A DNA stretch of 33,771 nucleotides from Bacteroidota bacterium (GTDB taxonomy: Bacteria > Bacteroidota > Bacteroidia > Chitinophagales > Chitinophagaceae). A model generated the notes under the pieces. The model saw nothing but the letters and a program-made list of their open reading frames with translations, was not told the DNA's origin and did not search any database. The DNA is taken from assembly GCA_947448725.1 (NCBI GenBank), contig CANFOM010000024.1, positions 1 through 33,771 on the forward strand. Reading direction: 5' to 3'. Shown here one piece after another: positions 7,731-15,623 of the stretch. A program made the position numbers and the translations under genes. Numbering within the stretch: the stretch's first letter is position 1; each line of letters begins with the position of its first letter.

Positions 7731-8879
7731 ATGTCAAAATATTTAGCTTTTACAATTATTATATTAGCCTTTTACACTAAAGTGGGCGCACAAGGTTGCG
7801 TCGCCATAAGAACCGTTGGAGGATTAAATACCATGCAACATGCAGGTATGATGCATGACGGAATGTTACACGAAGGGATGACAGAACTTAAAGATAGCTC
7901 TCTATGGGATTTAAATGTGAGCGGTCGTTATTTTAAATCTTACAAACATTTTAATGGCACCGACGAACAAACGCAGCGAGTAGCAGAAGCAACCGATGTT
8001 AGAAATTTTAGCCGCACTTTAGACATTTCTCTAGTGCGTAAAATAAATGAGCAATGGAGCCTTGGAATGGATTTGCCAGTTGTTTACAATGAACGTTCTT
8101 CTTTGTATGAGCACGTTTCAGGTACCAAAGGCAATCCAAGGTTTTCCACTTATTCACAAGGCATAGGTGATGTTAGAATTACGGCTTACAAATGGATCAT
8201 CGCGCCAAAAGAAGGAAGTAAAGGAAATTTATTGGGAGGGCTTGGAATTAAATTGCCAACTGGAAATTATAAATCAACCGACAAATTTCATTATAGTACC
8301 ACGGCTACACGTGAAGGGCCAGTAGATCAATCCATTCAACCAGGCGATGGCGGATGGGGTATGACTTTAGAATTAAATGGTTTTAGAGCCATTAATACTA
8401 CTTGGAGTTTGTATGGTAATGCTTATTACTTAATAAATCCAATGGGCAATAATGGAGTTAGTACTACAAGAGGAGTGGTAGTTTCAACACCACCTACTGC
8501 AGCTCAAGCACTTGCCATAAAATATACCTCTAATGTTATGAGTATCCCAGACCAGTATTTACTAAGAGCTGGAACCAATTGGACAAGTAATGCCCTTACT
8601 ATTTCTTTAGGCGGAAGATATGAATGTATACCTGCCAATGATTTAATTGGAGATAACACTGGATTTAGAAGACCAGGTTCGGTATTGGCCATTGAGCCAG
8701 GTGCCAATTACAGCTATAAAAAATTAAACTTTTATTTATATACGCCAATCGCAATGAGAAATGAAAGACCTCAAAGCTACCCAGATGTTTTAAAAACCAA
8801 TGACACTAAAACTTTCTCAAGAGGAGATGCTGCTTTTGCAGATTTTAGTATTAGCATTGGCGTTGGCTATAAATTTTAA
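7731..8879 (+). CDS. Outer-membrane beta-barrel protein, MetA-pathway-of-phenol-degradation-like
   Basis: 382 residues. Residues 1-20 are a Sec signal ending VGA before Gln21. The mature N-terminus holds a short Met/His-rich stretch at about residues 35-50 (MQHAGMMHDGMLHEGM). The rest is a run of alternating polar and hydrophobic strands ending in Tyr-Lys-Phe, the terminal aromatic expected of an outer-membrane barrel. Internal motifs LGGLGIKLPTGNY and SIQPGDGGWGMTLELNG resemble barrels annotated as transporter/Phenol_MetA_deg. It follows the haloperoxidase-like gene and is closed by a strong terminator, so it is the last gene of the surface cluster. It may be a channel for the cluster's substrate or a metal-related barrel. 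Family assignment is by pattern only; specific cargo is unknown. Confidence 0.7.
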   Translation: MSKYLAFTIIILAFYTKVGAQGCVAIRTVGGLNTMQHAGMMHDGMLHEGMTELKDSSLWDLNVSGRYFKSYKHFNGTDEQTQRVAEATDVRNFSRTLDISLVRKINEQWSLGMDLPVVYNERSSLYEHVSGTKGNPRFSTYSQGIGDVRITAYKWIIAPKEGSKGNLLGGLGIKLPTGNYKSTDKFHYSTTATREGPVDQSIQPGDGGWGMTLELNGFRAINTTWSLYGNAYYLINPMGNNGVSTTRGVVVSTPPTAAQALAIKYTSNVMSIPDQYLLRAGTNWTSNALTISLGGRYECIPANDLIGDNTGFRRPGSVLAIEPGANYSYKKLNFYLYTPIAMRNERPQSYPDVLKTNDTKTFSRGDAAFADFSISIGVGYKF

Positions 8880-8906
8880 AAAATATTTTTATCCTTTTCT
8901 TTAGGA

Positions 8907-8946
8907 TAAAAAAGGTCTCTCCGAGTATTCGGTGGGACCTTTTTTT
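8907..8946. terminator. Bidirectional intrinsic terminator
   Basis: A 12-position stem spans 8913-8940 (left arm AGGTCTCTCCGA, right arm TCGGTGGGACCT) with loop GTAT, one T-T mismatch and one G-U pair. It has a T-run on its right (8941-8946) and an A-run on its left, so it works in both directions. It ends the barrel gene on the + strand and the amylosucrase gene, whose stop is at 8948, on the - strand. Confidence 0.9.
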
Positions 8947-8947
8947 A

Positions 8948-10897
8948 TTATTGAATAGTTTCTAAAATAGCAAAACTATAAGGGGCTAAAACAAAGTATT
9001 CGTGATCGTTCCCTACTTTAAAATCTTTACCCGTCCAGTGGTCATGTAAAACTGATGGACGCTCGCCCTGTTCTTTAAAAGCAAACCAAGTAAGATAGGA
9101 AGCGGTATTTTTAAAATTGAATATGCAGTATAATTTTTTATTTTCATGTGTTCTTACAAAACCAGCAATATGAATATTATGCGCTGGCATCCAATTCATA
9201 TTTTTTAAATCACTTACAATGGGAAGCGACTTGCGAAGGGCTATCATTTTTTTTGTGGCTGTAAAAATGGTATTTTCAAAACTGCCTACTACATTTCTTT
9301 TTTCGTTTTTATTCCAATCAATAATAGGTCGATGCATCCATCTATTGTCATAACTTTTGCCTGCTTCTTGTAAATAAGTATAATCATTGGTGTAGGCCAA
9401 TTCATCTCCATAAAATAACATGGGTATACCTCCAATGAAAAGGGTCATTGCTTGCATTAAAATAATTTTTCTTAATGCATGTTCAATTTCAATTTCGCTT
9501 TTCCATTCGATGGCTTTTTCTAAACCACATAAGGAAGCCAATGAGCCACTAATACGTGCATCCCCGGTTTTAGGGTTTACAGAAAATAAGGCACCTGCAG
9601 CAGGAGAGCCTTCCTGCCATCCTGCAAAATAGTTTTTTAAATAAGTACGATGTTGGTAGGCATTGAATCCTGCTCTTTCAATCATTTCATCGTCATAGCC
9701 TAATCCAATATCATCATGGCATCTTGTATAAGACAACCAAGTGCAACCAAAAGGTTTTTGCATAATAGGATGTTGAGCAGCCAACATTACCCTGGTATCT
9801 CCTGTAGCTAAAGCGTCCCATTGTAAGGCCATTTGTGTGGCGTTGTAAGCCAAATCGCATTCTTTTGCAATACTTTCATCAGTGCCAAAATATTTGATAA
9901 TTTCATTCGGAGATACAATGGCTTCGCCTAATAAGGCCATCCCTGGACTTGCCACCAACACGCATTGTTTTAAGAGTCTTAATAAGGTATGTGCTTGAGG
10001 TAAATTTTGACAACTAGTGCCCATTTGTTTCCATATAAAAGCAGGTGCATCAATTCTTAAAATATCCACGCCTAAATTGGCATAATGTAAAACATGATCT
10101 AACATCGCTACAAAAACACTTGGGTTGCTATAATTCAAATCCCATTGGTATTGGTGAAAAACAGTCATTACCCATTTTTTACATTCGGGTATATACGTAA
10201 AATTGCCTGGTGAAGATTCTGGAAAAATCTCAGGCATGTTTTGATCAAATTGATTTGGAATATCTTGGGTATCATAGCAATAAAAAAAATCTTGATAATA
10301 AGCATCACCCGCTTTTGCCTTTTGTGCCCATTCATGGTGATGTGAAGTATGGTTATAAACGATATCAAGCATTACATACATATCTTGTTGATTCATTTCC
10401 TGAATAAGGTCATATAAATCTTCATTGGATCCAAATCGGGCATCTATTTTTCTAAAATTGGATACGGCATAACCACCATCACTTTCTCCTTTGGGGCTTT
10501 CAAACAAAGGCATTAAATGTAAAAAATTTACACCAAGTTCTTTAAAATAGGGTAGCTTTTCTTGTAAGCCTTTTAAGTTGCCTGCAAATCGATCCACATA
10601 CAAACTCATTCCAGTTATTTCGTTGCTTAAAAACCAATTATTCTTTTTTGCTTTGACTGCATCTTTATTTTTAAAAATGGTTGGGCGTTGTTGGTAAAAT
10701 AAAATTAATGCGCTAAGCAATGCATCAAAGGCTTCATTCCTTTTTGAGTGACCTCCATAAATTTGATTAAATAAAAACTCTATTTCATCTATATGCGCAA
10801 AAAAATGATTGACAAATGCTTTGTCATTTTTTTTTAAGTCTAATTTATGGGATTGAAGTAATTGTAAACCAAATTGGTGTAAGGGACTATCGTTCAC
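8948..10897 (-). CDS. Amylosucrase-type GH13 enzyme
   Basis: 649 residues, close to the known amylosucrase length (about 630-650), with the extra N-terminal helical domain of that subfamily. The GH13 catalytic triad is visible: nucleophile Asp283 (VDILRIDAPAF), acid/base Glu325 (ALLGEAIV) and Asp395 (RCHDDIG). Asp140 (ESDGGYAVS) and Arg519 (YDNRWMHRP) match the Asp-Arg salt bridge that closes the sucrose pocket in amylosucrases. FIWKQMGTSCQNLPQAH is a further subfamily signature. There is no signal peptide, so it acts in the cytoplasm, turning sucrose into fructose and an alpha-1,4-glucan chain. A sucrose hydrolase with little polymerase activity is the main alternative. It starts 6 bases after the fructokinase stop, as the last gene of a - strand operon with transporter and fructokinase. 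Confidence 0.9.
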   Translation of the reverse strand: MNDSPLHQFGLQLLQSHKLDLKKNDKAFVNHFFAHIDEIEFLFNQIYGGHSKRNEAFDALLSALILFYQQRPTIFKNKDAVKAKKNNWFLSNEITGMSLYVDRFAGNLKGLQEKLPYFKELGVNFLHLMPLFESPKGESDGGYAVSNFRKIDARFGSNEDLYDLIQEMNQQDMYVMLDIVYNHTSHHHEWAQKAKAGDAYYQDFFYCYDTQDIPNQFDQNMPEIFPESSPGNFTYIPECKKWVMTVFHQYQWDLNYSNPSVFVAMLDHVLHYANLGVDILRIDAPAFIWKQMGTSCQNLPQAHTLLRLLKQCVLVASPGMALLGEAIVSPNEIIKYFGTDESIAKECDLAYNATQMALQWDALATGDTRVMLAAQHPIMQKPFGCTWLSYTRCHDDIGLGYDDEMIERAGFNAYQHRTYLKNYFAGWQEGSPAAGALFSVNPKTGDARISGSLASLCGLEKAIEWKSEIEIEHALRKIILMQAMTLFIGGIPMLFYGDELAYTNDYTYLQEAGKSYDNRWMHRPIIDWNKNEKRNVVGSFENTIFTATKKMIALRKSLPIVSDLKNMNWMPAHNIHIAGFVRTHENKKLYCIFNFKNTASYLTWFAFKEQGERPSVLHDHWTGKDFKVGNDHEYFVLAPYSFAILETIQ

Positions 10898-10903
10898 AGT
10901 ATA

Positions 10904-11854
10904 TTAATTAAAAATAGAATTGTTTAAATGTTTAAAAGCCTCCATAGCACCCATGTATTCGCAGGTTCTTGCACCGGCTTTATTAGCATTGGCTATTATT
11001 TTTTTCCATGCAGTGGTATCAATGGAGCCAAGTGATGCAGGGTTAGTGTTAATTAATTGAAACAAAACAGCACCCACAAAGGCATCACCTGCACCCGTGG
11101 CGTCCACAGGTGTAATGGCAATACTCGGAATCATTTCTAAATGATCACCTATACTTAGCAATGTACCTTCCTTTCCTAAGGTAATGGCAAAAATAGCGGA
11201 TGACTTTTTTCTTAAAGCCACCGCCGCATGTTTAACCGTATCGGTGCCAGTAATTAGCAATGCTTCTTCATCACTTAATTTAAAAAAGTGGCACTGTTCA
11301 ATAAAGGGCCAACATTGGTCTATAAAGCTTTGTTTATTATTTTGAAATAACAAATGTCTATAATTGGGATCGAAACTTATGATAGCGCCAGCTTCCTTGG
11401 CGCTGCTTAATAAATTAGTGTAGGCAGTTTGTAGTGGACCAGGTAAAAAACCTGTAGCAGATCCAAAATGCACAATGCTGTATTCCTTTAAGTCCAATGC
11501 GGCTAAGTCGGTTTCACTTAACTGCCCATCCGCTCCTCTATTAAAATAAAAATCCCTTTCACCATCTTCCATTAAAGATACAAAAGCGAAAGTGGTAAAA
11601 GTGTTTGGATCTTGAAAAATCCATTTAGTGTTTACCCCCATTTCTTCCAACAAATCAATCAAGTGTTGTCCAAAAGGGTCCTTGCCTACTTTAGCGGCCA
11701 TATCCACTTTGCCCCCTAATGCTGCAATGGCAGCGGCAACATTGGCTGGCGCACCACCTGCTTTTTTTAAAAAATTTTGACCTTTGGATAAACTTGAACC
11801 ACGATCGGTACAAATCATATCTATTAAAGCTTCTCCTATACACAATACTTTCAT
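10904..11854 (-). CDS. Fructokinase, PfkB carbohydrate kinase family
   Basis: 316 residues, normal for PfkB sugar kinases. The N-terminal substrate motif is at about residues 32-49 (AGGAPANVAAAIAALGG). The C-terminal ATP/anion-hole signature with the catalytic base is at 251-258 (DATGAGDA; base Asp257). The domain order and lid region (FAFVSLMEDGERDFYFNRGAD) match bacterial fructokinases. It probably phosphorylates the fructose released by the amylosucrase encoded just downstream, giving fructose-6-phosphate for glycolysis. The gene lies 36 bases after the MFS transporter and 6 before the amylosucrase on the same strand. Specificity for fructose rather than another hexose is inferred from this context. 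ATG start at 11854. Confidence 0.9.
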   Translation of the reverse strand: MKVLCIGEALIDMICTDRGSSLSKGQNFLKKAGGAPANVAAAIAALGGKVDMAAKVGKDPFGQHLIDLLEEMGVNTKWIFQDPNTFTTFAFVSLMEDGERDFYFNRGADGQLSETDLAALDLKEYSIVHFGSATGFLPGPLQTAYTNLLSSAKEAGAIISFDPNYRHLLFQNNKQSFIDQCWPFIEQCHFFKLSDEEALLITGTDTVKHAAVALRKKSSAIFAITLGKEGTLLSIGDHLEMIPSIAITPVDATGAGDAFVGAVLFQLINTNPASLGSIDTTAWKKIIANANKAGARTCEYMGAMEAFKHLNNSIFN

Positions 11855-11890
11855 ATTTGTTTATTTAGCATTATTTGGTTTTAACAATCC

Positions 11891-13216
11891 TTATAAGGGG
11901 ATGGCTTTATTTTCTTTTTTTAATGGGGCGTCGGTCTTAATGAAAAAAGTTAACCCTGCCGCAATAAGTAAAAATATTCCCGCAAAGCTAATGGCTTTTC
12001 CTGGGTCATTATTTAAAAATTGTTTTAAAATATAACCAAAACTTAAATTTTGAATCAGCATTGGAATAACAATCATCATATTAATGATTCCCATATACAC
12101 TCCATATTTTTCTTTTGGAATTTTATGAACTACTAATAAATAGGGAATGCCCATCATACTAGCCCAGGCAATACCAAAACCTGTCATTGGAATAAACAAT
12201 AAATTTTTATCTGTAATGTGCGGAAAAACGAGTAAGCCAATACCTGCCATGCATAAACAAATGATATGAATTAATTTTGGGCTTATTTTTTTAGCCAACC
12301 AAAGTAATCCAAAGGCAGATAAAAAAGTAACCACATTGTACCAGCCATTAACTAGTCCCGTCCAACCCACAGCTTCGTCATAAGTAGGATTGTTTTGATA
12401 GCTGTTGGTTTTCCAAACAGATAAGGCAATGCTTTTGGAGGCGTTTTGCCAATAACAAAATAAAGCATACCATTGAAATACATACACCAAGCCTAATTGC
12501 CACATTACCCGAGGCATGATTTTAATAGCAGCACCGATTTCCAAAAAGGGGGTGAGCAAATTAATTTTTTCTGCTTTTAATTTGGCTAACTCTTCGGGGG
12601 TGGGGGGAATTTCGGGTGTTTTAAAAACGGACCAACTTACAGAAGCAATGGAACAAATGGTACCTAAAAAGAAACTTGCATAAACCCAATAAGGTAAGCT
12701 TCCATAATGCCCAGTAATATTTTTTTGAAAAACAAATAAGGAAAGATTGGCTAAGGTAATGCCCAGTCCTGTAAAAAAACTTTGTGTTAAAAATCCAGCC
12801 GCGTGTTGCTCGGAAGGAAGTTTGTCTGCAATAAAAGCGCGGTAAGGTTCCATGGCAGTATTGTTGGCTGCATCTAATATCCAAAGTAAACCCACTGCCA
12901 TCCATAAAGCACTACTAAATGGGAATAGGAATAAACATAAACTACATAAAATAGCGCCTATCATAAAGTAAGGCTTGCGTCGGCCAAAACGAGGAGACCA
13001 GGTTTTGTCACTCATCGCACCAATGATAGGTTGTATTAATAAACCAGTCATGGGGCCAGCTAAATTTAATAAGGGAATTTGATCGGGACTGGCGCCCAAC
13101 ATGTCATATATTGGATTAACTGCTGATTGTTGCAACCCAAAACTATATTGAATGCCCAAAAATCCTACATTCATATTGATGATTTGGGTAAAAGTTAATT
13201 TAGGTTTAAAAGACAT
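11891..13216 (-). CDS. SLC45/SUT-like MFS sucrose transporter
   Basis: 441 residues with about twelve hydrophobic segments. The loop between the second and third membrane segments reads [19 protein letters not shown] (about residues 64-82), the MFS signature in the form seen in plant SUT and animal SLC45 sucrose/proton symporters. The N-terminal segment [21 protein letters not shown] and the motif [20 protein letters not shown] also match that family. It should be an inner-membrane proton-coupled importer. As first gene of an operon with fructokinase and amylosucrase, its substrate is most likely sucrose; maltose or another disaccharide remains possible. No outer-membrane TonB receptor or sugar regulator is encoded beside it. 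ATG at 13216. Confidence 0.88.
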   Translation of the reverse strand: MSFKPKLTFTQIINMNVGFLGIQYSFGLQQSAVNPIYDMLGASPDQIPLLNLAGPMTGLLIQPIIGAMSDKTWSPRFGRRKPYFMIGAILCSLCLFLFPFSSALWMAVGLLWILDAANNTAMEPYRAFIADKLPSEQHAAGFLTQSFFTGLGITLANLSLFVFQKNITGHYGSLPYWVYASFFLGTICSIASVSWSVFKTPEIPPTPEELAKLKAEKINLLTPFLEIGAAIKIMPRVMWQLGLVYVFQWYALFCYWQNASKSIALSVWKTNSYQNNPTYDEAVGWTGLVNGWYNVVTFLSAFGLLWLAKKISPKLIHIICLCMAGIGLLVFPHITDKNLLFIPMTGFGIAWASMMGIPYLLVVHKIPKEKYGVYMGIINMMIVIPMLIQNLSFGYILKQFLNNDPGKAISFAGIFLLIAAGLTFFIKTDAPLKKENKAIPL

Positions 13217-13289
13217 ACAGGCCTTATTTATAGGTGAAGCAAAGTATTACTCAATATAGTGATTTTGAATTTTCTTTACAATTTTAACA

Positions 13290-13305
13290 CCGCAAACCTT
13301 TGCGG
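13290..13305. promoter_or_regulatory. Perfect 7+7 dyad in the divergent sucrose-operon/YcxB intergenic region
   Basis: CCGCAAACCTTTGCGG is an inverted repeat of two perfect 7-base arms around CC. It lies 74 bases upstream of the sucrose transporter start (- strand) and 38 upstream of the YcxB-like gene (+ strand). It has no T-run, so it looks more like an operator than a terminator. Its regulator is unknown. Confidence 0.45.
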
Positions 13306-13309
13306 AATG

Positions 13310-13317
13310 TATCTTCG
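13310..13317 (+). promoter_or_regulatory. Possible -7 promoter element (TATCTTCG)
   Basis: This matches 7 of 8 positions of the Bacteroidota -7 consensus TAnnTTTG, 26 bases before the YcxB-like ATG. No clear -33 TTTG is present at the expected distance. Confidence 0.3.
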
Positions 13318-13343
13318 CATTCATTGAATATTTAAATTAACCA

Positions 13344-13808
13344 ATGTCCTATTTAGTCCAGTATCAAAAAGCACAAGTTTTACAAGCTTTGCGCTATCAT
13401 TTTATCAAGCAATCAGAAATTAAAACATTAATGATTGTAGTAAATGTATATGCAATTGCTACAGGGGTTTTATTGTTTCTAAAAAAAATCAGGCCAGAAT
13501 TATTTTTACTAGGTTCTATACTTTGGATTGTGCTGCTGCTATTGTTTTGGTATGCCATGCCTGCTATCTTTTATAGAAAGGCCGAGCTTTTCAAACAAAA
13601 TTGGCAATTTAGTTTTGATCAGGAACAAGCGAATCTCTATTCTAATATTGGATCGGCACAATGGACTTGGAACGAAATGACGCACTATTTTGAGAGTCCT
13701 AATTTTTTCCATTTTTATTTTGGGCCTAAAACATTTTTTTTAATACCCAAGGAAAATATACCCTTTGAAGCACAACATGAATTAAGGGGCTTACTTAAGC
13801 ATAAATAG
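13344..13808 (+). CDS. YcxB-like membrane protein of unknown function
   Basis: 154 residues. Two hydrophobic helices lie at about residues 28-47 and 51-74, forming a hairpin with both termini probably cytoplasmic. The C-terminal half is a soluble beta-rich domain (FSFDQEQANLYSNIGSAQWTWNEMTHYFES, read as two joined short strands, then FFLIPKENIPF). This layout, with a W-x-W-N-E-M strand and a late FLIPK motif, is that of YcxB/PH-like small membrane proteins. It stands alone, divergent from the sucrose operon and upstream of acpP by 214 bases. No specific function can be assigned. Confidence 0.65.
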   Translation: MSYLVQYQKAQVLQALRYHFIKQSEIKTLMIVVNVYAIATGVLLFLKKIRPELFLLGSILWIVLLLLFWYAMPAIFYRKAELFKQNWQFSFDQEQANLYSNIGSAQWTWNEMTHYFESPNFFHFYFGPKTFFLIPKENIPFEAQHELRGLLKHK

Positions 13809-13991
13809 GGAGGAATTAGACTTCCTTATAACTACTGCCTGTTCGTTTAAATTAGGCTCAAATAACTGCTTTTTAGCGCTTTTTTGCCAATTTTAAGCAC
13901 CTAACTAGGCCAAATTAGCCCTACCTTGTATAAAGAGCTCAAATTGTGTAAACAAAAAGGCAAATAAAATACTTCGTTTTAACAAAAAGTA

Positions 13992-13999
13992 TATTTTTG
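13992..13999 (+). promoter_or_regulatory. -7 promoter element of acpP (TATTTTTG)
   Basis: A full match to TAnnTTTG sits 23 bases before the acpP ATG, giving a leader of roughly 15-20 bases. No convincing -33 TTTG is seen, so the assignment rests on the -7 element and position. Confidence 0.45.
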
Positions 14000-14022
14000 C
14001 GCCGTAAACAAAACTTTTTACA

Positions 14023-14259
14023 ATGTCAGACATCGCTACTAGAGTTAAAAAAATCATCGTTGACAAATTAGGTGTAGATGAAGCAGAAGTTACTAACGAA
14101 GCTTCTTTTACAAATGATTTGGGAGCAGATTCATTAGACACCGTTGAATTAATTATGGAGTTTGAAAAAGAATTCAATATTTCTATTCCAGATGAACAAG
14201 CAGAAACTATTACCACCGTTGGACAAGCTGTTGCTTATTTAGAGGAACACGCAAAATAA
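14023..14259 (+). CDS. acpP: Acyl carrier protein
   Basis: 78 residues, acidic, the standard ACP length. The phosphopantetheine attachment motif is [12 protein letters not shown] at about residues 31-42, with Ser36 as the modified residue. The four-helix pattern is intact ([18 protein letters not shown], read with the terminal [10 protein letters not shown]). It carries the growing acyl chain in type II fatty acid synthesis in the cytoplasm. It is followed by a hairpin terminator and then fabF and rnc, the conserved acpP-fabF-rnc order. A -7 promoter element lies just upstream. Confidence 0.98.
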   Translation: MSDIATRVKKIIVDKLGVDEAEVTNEASFTNDLGADSLDTVELIMEFEKEFNISIPDEQAETITTVGQAVAYLEEHAK

Positions 14260-14306
14260 TTTAAACTTTAATTTAAAAGTTTCGATTAGCGCCATCGGCA
14301 TATTTT

Positions 14307-14346
14307 AATCCGCCTTTTTGAGCCTTTGCTTTAAAGGCGGATTTTT
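14307..14346 (+). terminator. Intrinsic terminator/attenuator between acpP and fabF
   Basis: An 11-bp perfect stem (AATCCGCCTTT at 14307-14317 with AAAGGCGGATT at 14333-14343) encloses a 15-base loop and is followed by T's. It lies after acpP and 20 bases before the fabF ATG. If partly read through, it would set ACP mRNA well above that of fabF and rnc. Confidence 0.85.
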
Positions 14347-14365
14347 AATTTTTAAAAAGACCATC

Positions 14366-15619
14366 ATGTATTCCAAACGAATTGTAGTAACAGGAATAGG
14401 CACTTTAACCCCCATTGGTAATGACCTAGCTACTTACTGGGACAGTTTAATTAATGGAGTGTCAGGATCTGACATGATTACTCAATTTGATGCGTCAAAA
14501 TTCAAAACTAGATTTGCCTGTGAAATAAAGGGTTTTGATCCAGAAGCTTTTATGGAAAAAAAAGAAGCCAGAAAATTAGATCGATTTTCACAAATAGCAT
14601 TGGTAGCCAGTGATCAAGCTGTTGCCGATGCAGGTATTACCAAAGAAAATGTAGACCACGATAGAGTAGGCGTTATTTTTGCCAGTGGTATAGGAGGATT
14701 AAATACTTTCACAGATGAAGTAATTAATTATTCTAAGGGAGATGGAACTCCAAGGTTTAATCCTTTCTTTATTCCCAAAATGATTTTAGATATTGCTGCG
14801 GGTCAAATTTCTATGAAACATGGTTTTAGAGGTCCCAACTTTGCGGTAGTAAGTGCTTGTGCTTCAAGTACCAATGCCATTATTGTGGCCATGGACAATT
14901 TAAAATTAGGCAAGGCAGATATTATTATCACTGGAGGAGCGGAGGCGGTGATTGGTATAGCAGGCATGGCTGGGTTCAATGCCATGAAAGCCATGAGTGA
15001 AAGAAACGACGATCCAAAAACAGCCAGTCGCCCTTATGATAAAGACCGTGATGGTTTTATTATGGGAGAAGCTTCGGGCGTATTGGTATTAGAAGAATTA
15101 GAACATGCTAAAAGACGTGGTGCCAAAATATATTGCGAAGTAGTTGGTGGTGGAGCTACCGCAGATGCCTATCATTTAACTGCTCCTCATCCAGAAGGAT
15201 TGGGTGCTAAGAATGTAATGAATGCAGCATTAAGAGATGCGGGCATGCAAGCCAATGAAATTGATTATATCAATACACATGGTACATCAACCCCTTTGGG
15301 AGATATTGCCGAAGCCAAAGCCATCACCGCAGTATTTGGTGAGCATTCTTATAATTTAAATATCAGTTCTACCAAATCAATGACCGGTCATTGCTTAGGT
15401 GCAGCGGGCGTAATTGAAGCTATCGCTTGTATTCAAGCGGTTATTCATGATATTATACCTCCTACCATTAATCATTTTACCGATGATCCAGATTTAGATC
15501 CACGCCTTAATTTTACTTTTAATAAAGCACAAAAAAGAGTGGTGAATGCTGCATTAAGCAATACGTTTGGATTTGGCGGACACAATGCATGCGTGATCGT
15601 GAAAAAATACAAGGCTTAA
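14366..15619 (+). CDS. fabF: Beta-ketoacyl-ACP synthase II
   Basis: 417 residues from the ATG at 14366 (MYSKRIVVTGIG). An in-frame TTG at 14318 is rejected because it lies inside the terminator stem and would add a non-homologous tail. The thiolase-fold active site is complete: nucleophile Cys165 (VVSACASST), His305 (NTHGTSTPLGD), Lys337 and His342 (STKSMTGHCLGAAG). The C-terminal GFGGHNA loop is also present. It condenses malonyl-ACP with acyl-ACP during fatty-acid elongation. It lies between acpP and rnc and probably shares the acpP promoter by readthrough. Confidence 0.97.
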   Translation: MYSKRIVVTGIGTLTPIGNDLATYWDSLINGVSGSDMITQFDASKFKTRFACEIKGFDPEAFMEKKEARKLDRFSQIALVASDQAVADAGITKENVDHDRVGVIFASGIGGLNTFTDEVINYSKGDGTPRFNPFFIPKMILDIAAGQISMKHGFRGPNFAVVSACASSTNAIIVAMDNLKLGKADIIITGGAEAVIGIAGMAGFNAMKAMSERNDDPKTASRPYDKDRDGFIMGEASGVLVLEELEHAKRRGAKIYCEVVGGGATADAYHLTAPHPEGLGAKNVMNAALRDAGMQANEIDYINTHGTSTPLGDIAEAKAITAVFGEHSYNLNISSTKSMTGHCLGAAGVIEAIACIQAVIHDIIPPTINHFTDDPDLDPRLNFTFNKAQKRVVNAALSNTFGFGGHNACVIVKKYKA

Positions 15620-15623
15620 TTTA

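Noticed and set aside
13809..14022. Possible small gene or RNA in the longest intergenic gap
   Set aside because: Only a weak AGGAA/TTCCT hairpin after the YcxB-like gene and the acpP -7 element are visible. No tRNA fold, riboswitch or convincing frame was found.
14318..14365. TTG start for FabF
   Set aside because: It begins within the terminator hairpin and adds 16 residues not expected in FabF, whereas the ATG at 14366 gives the standard N-terminus.
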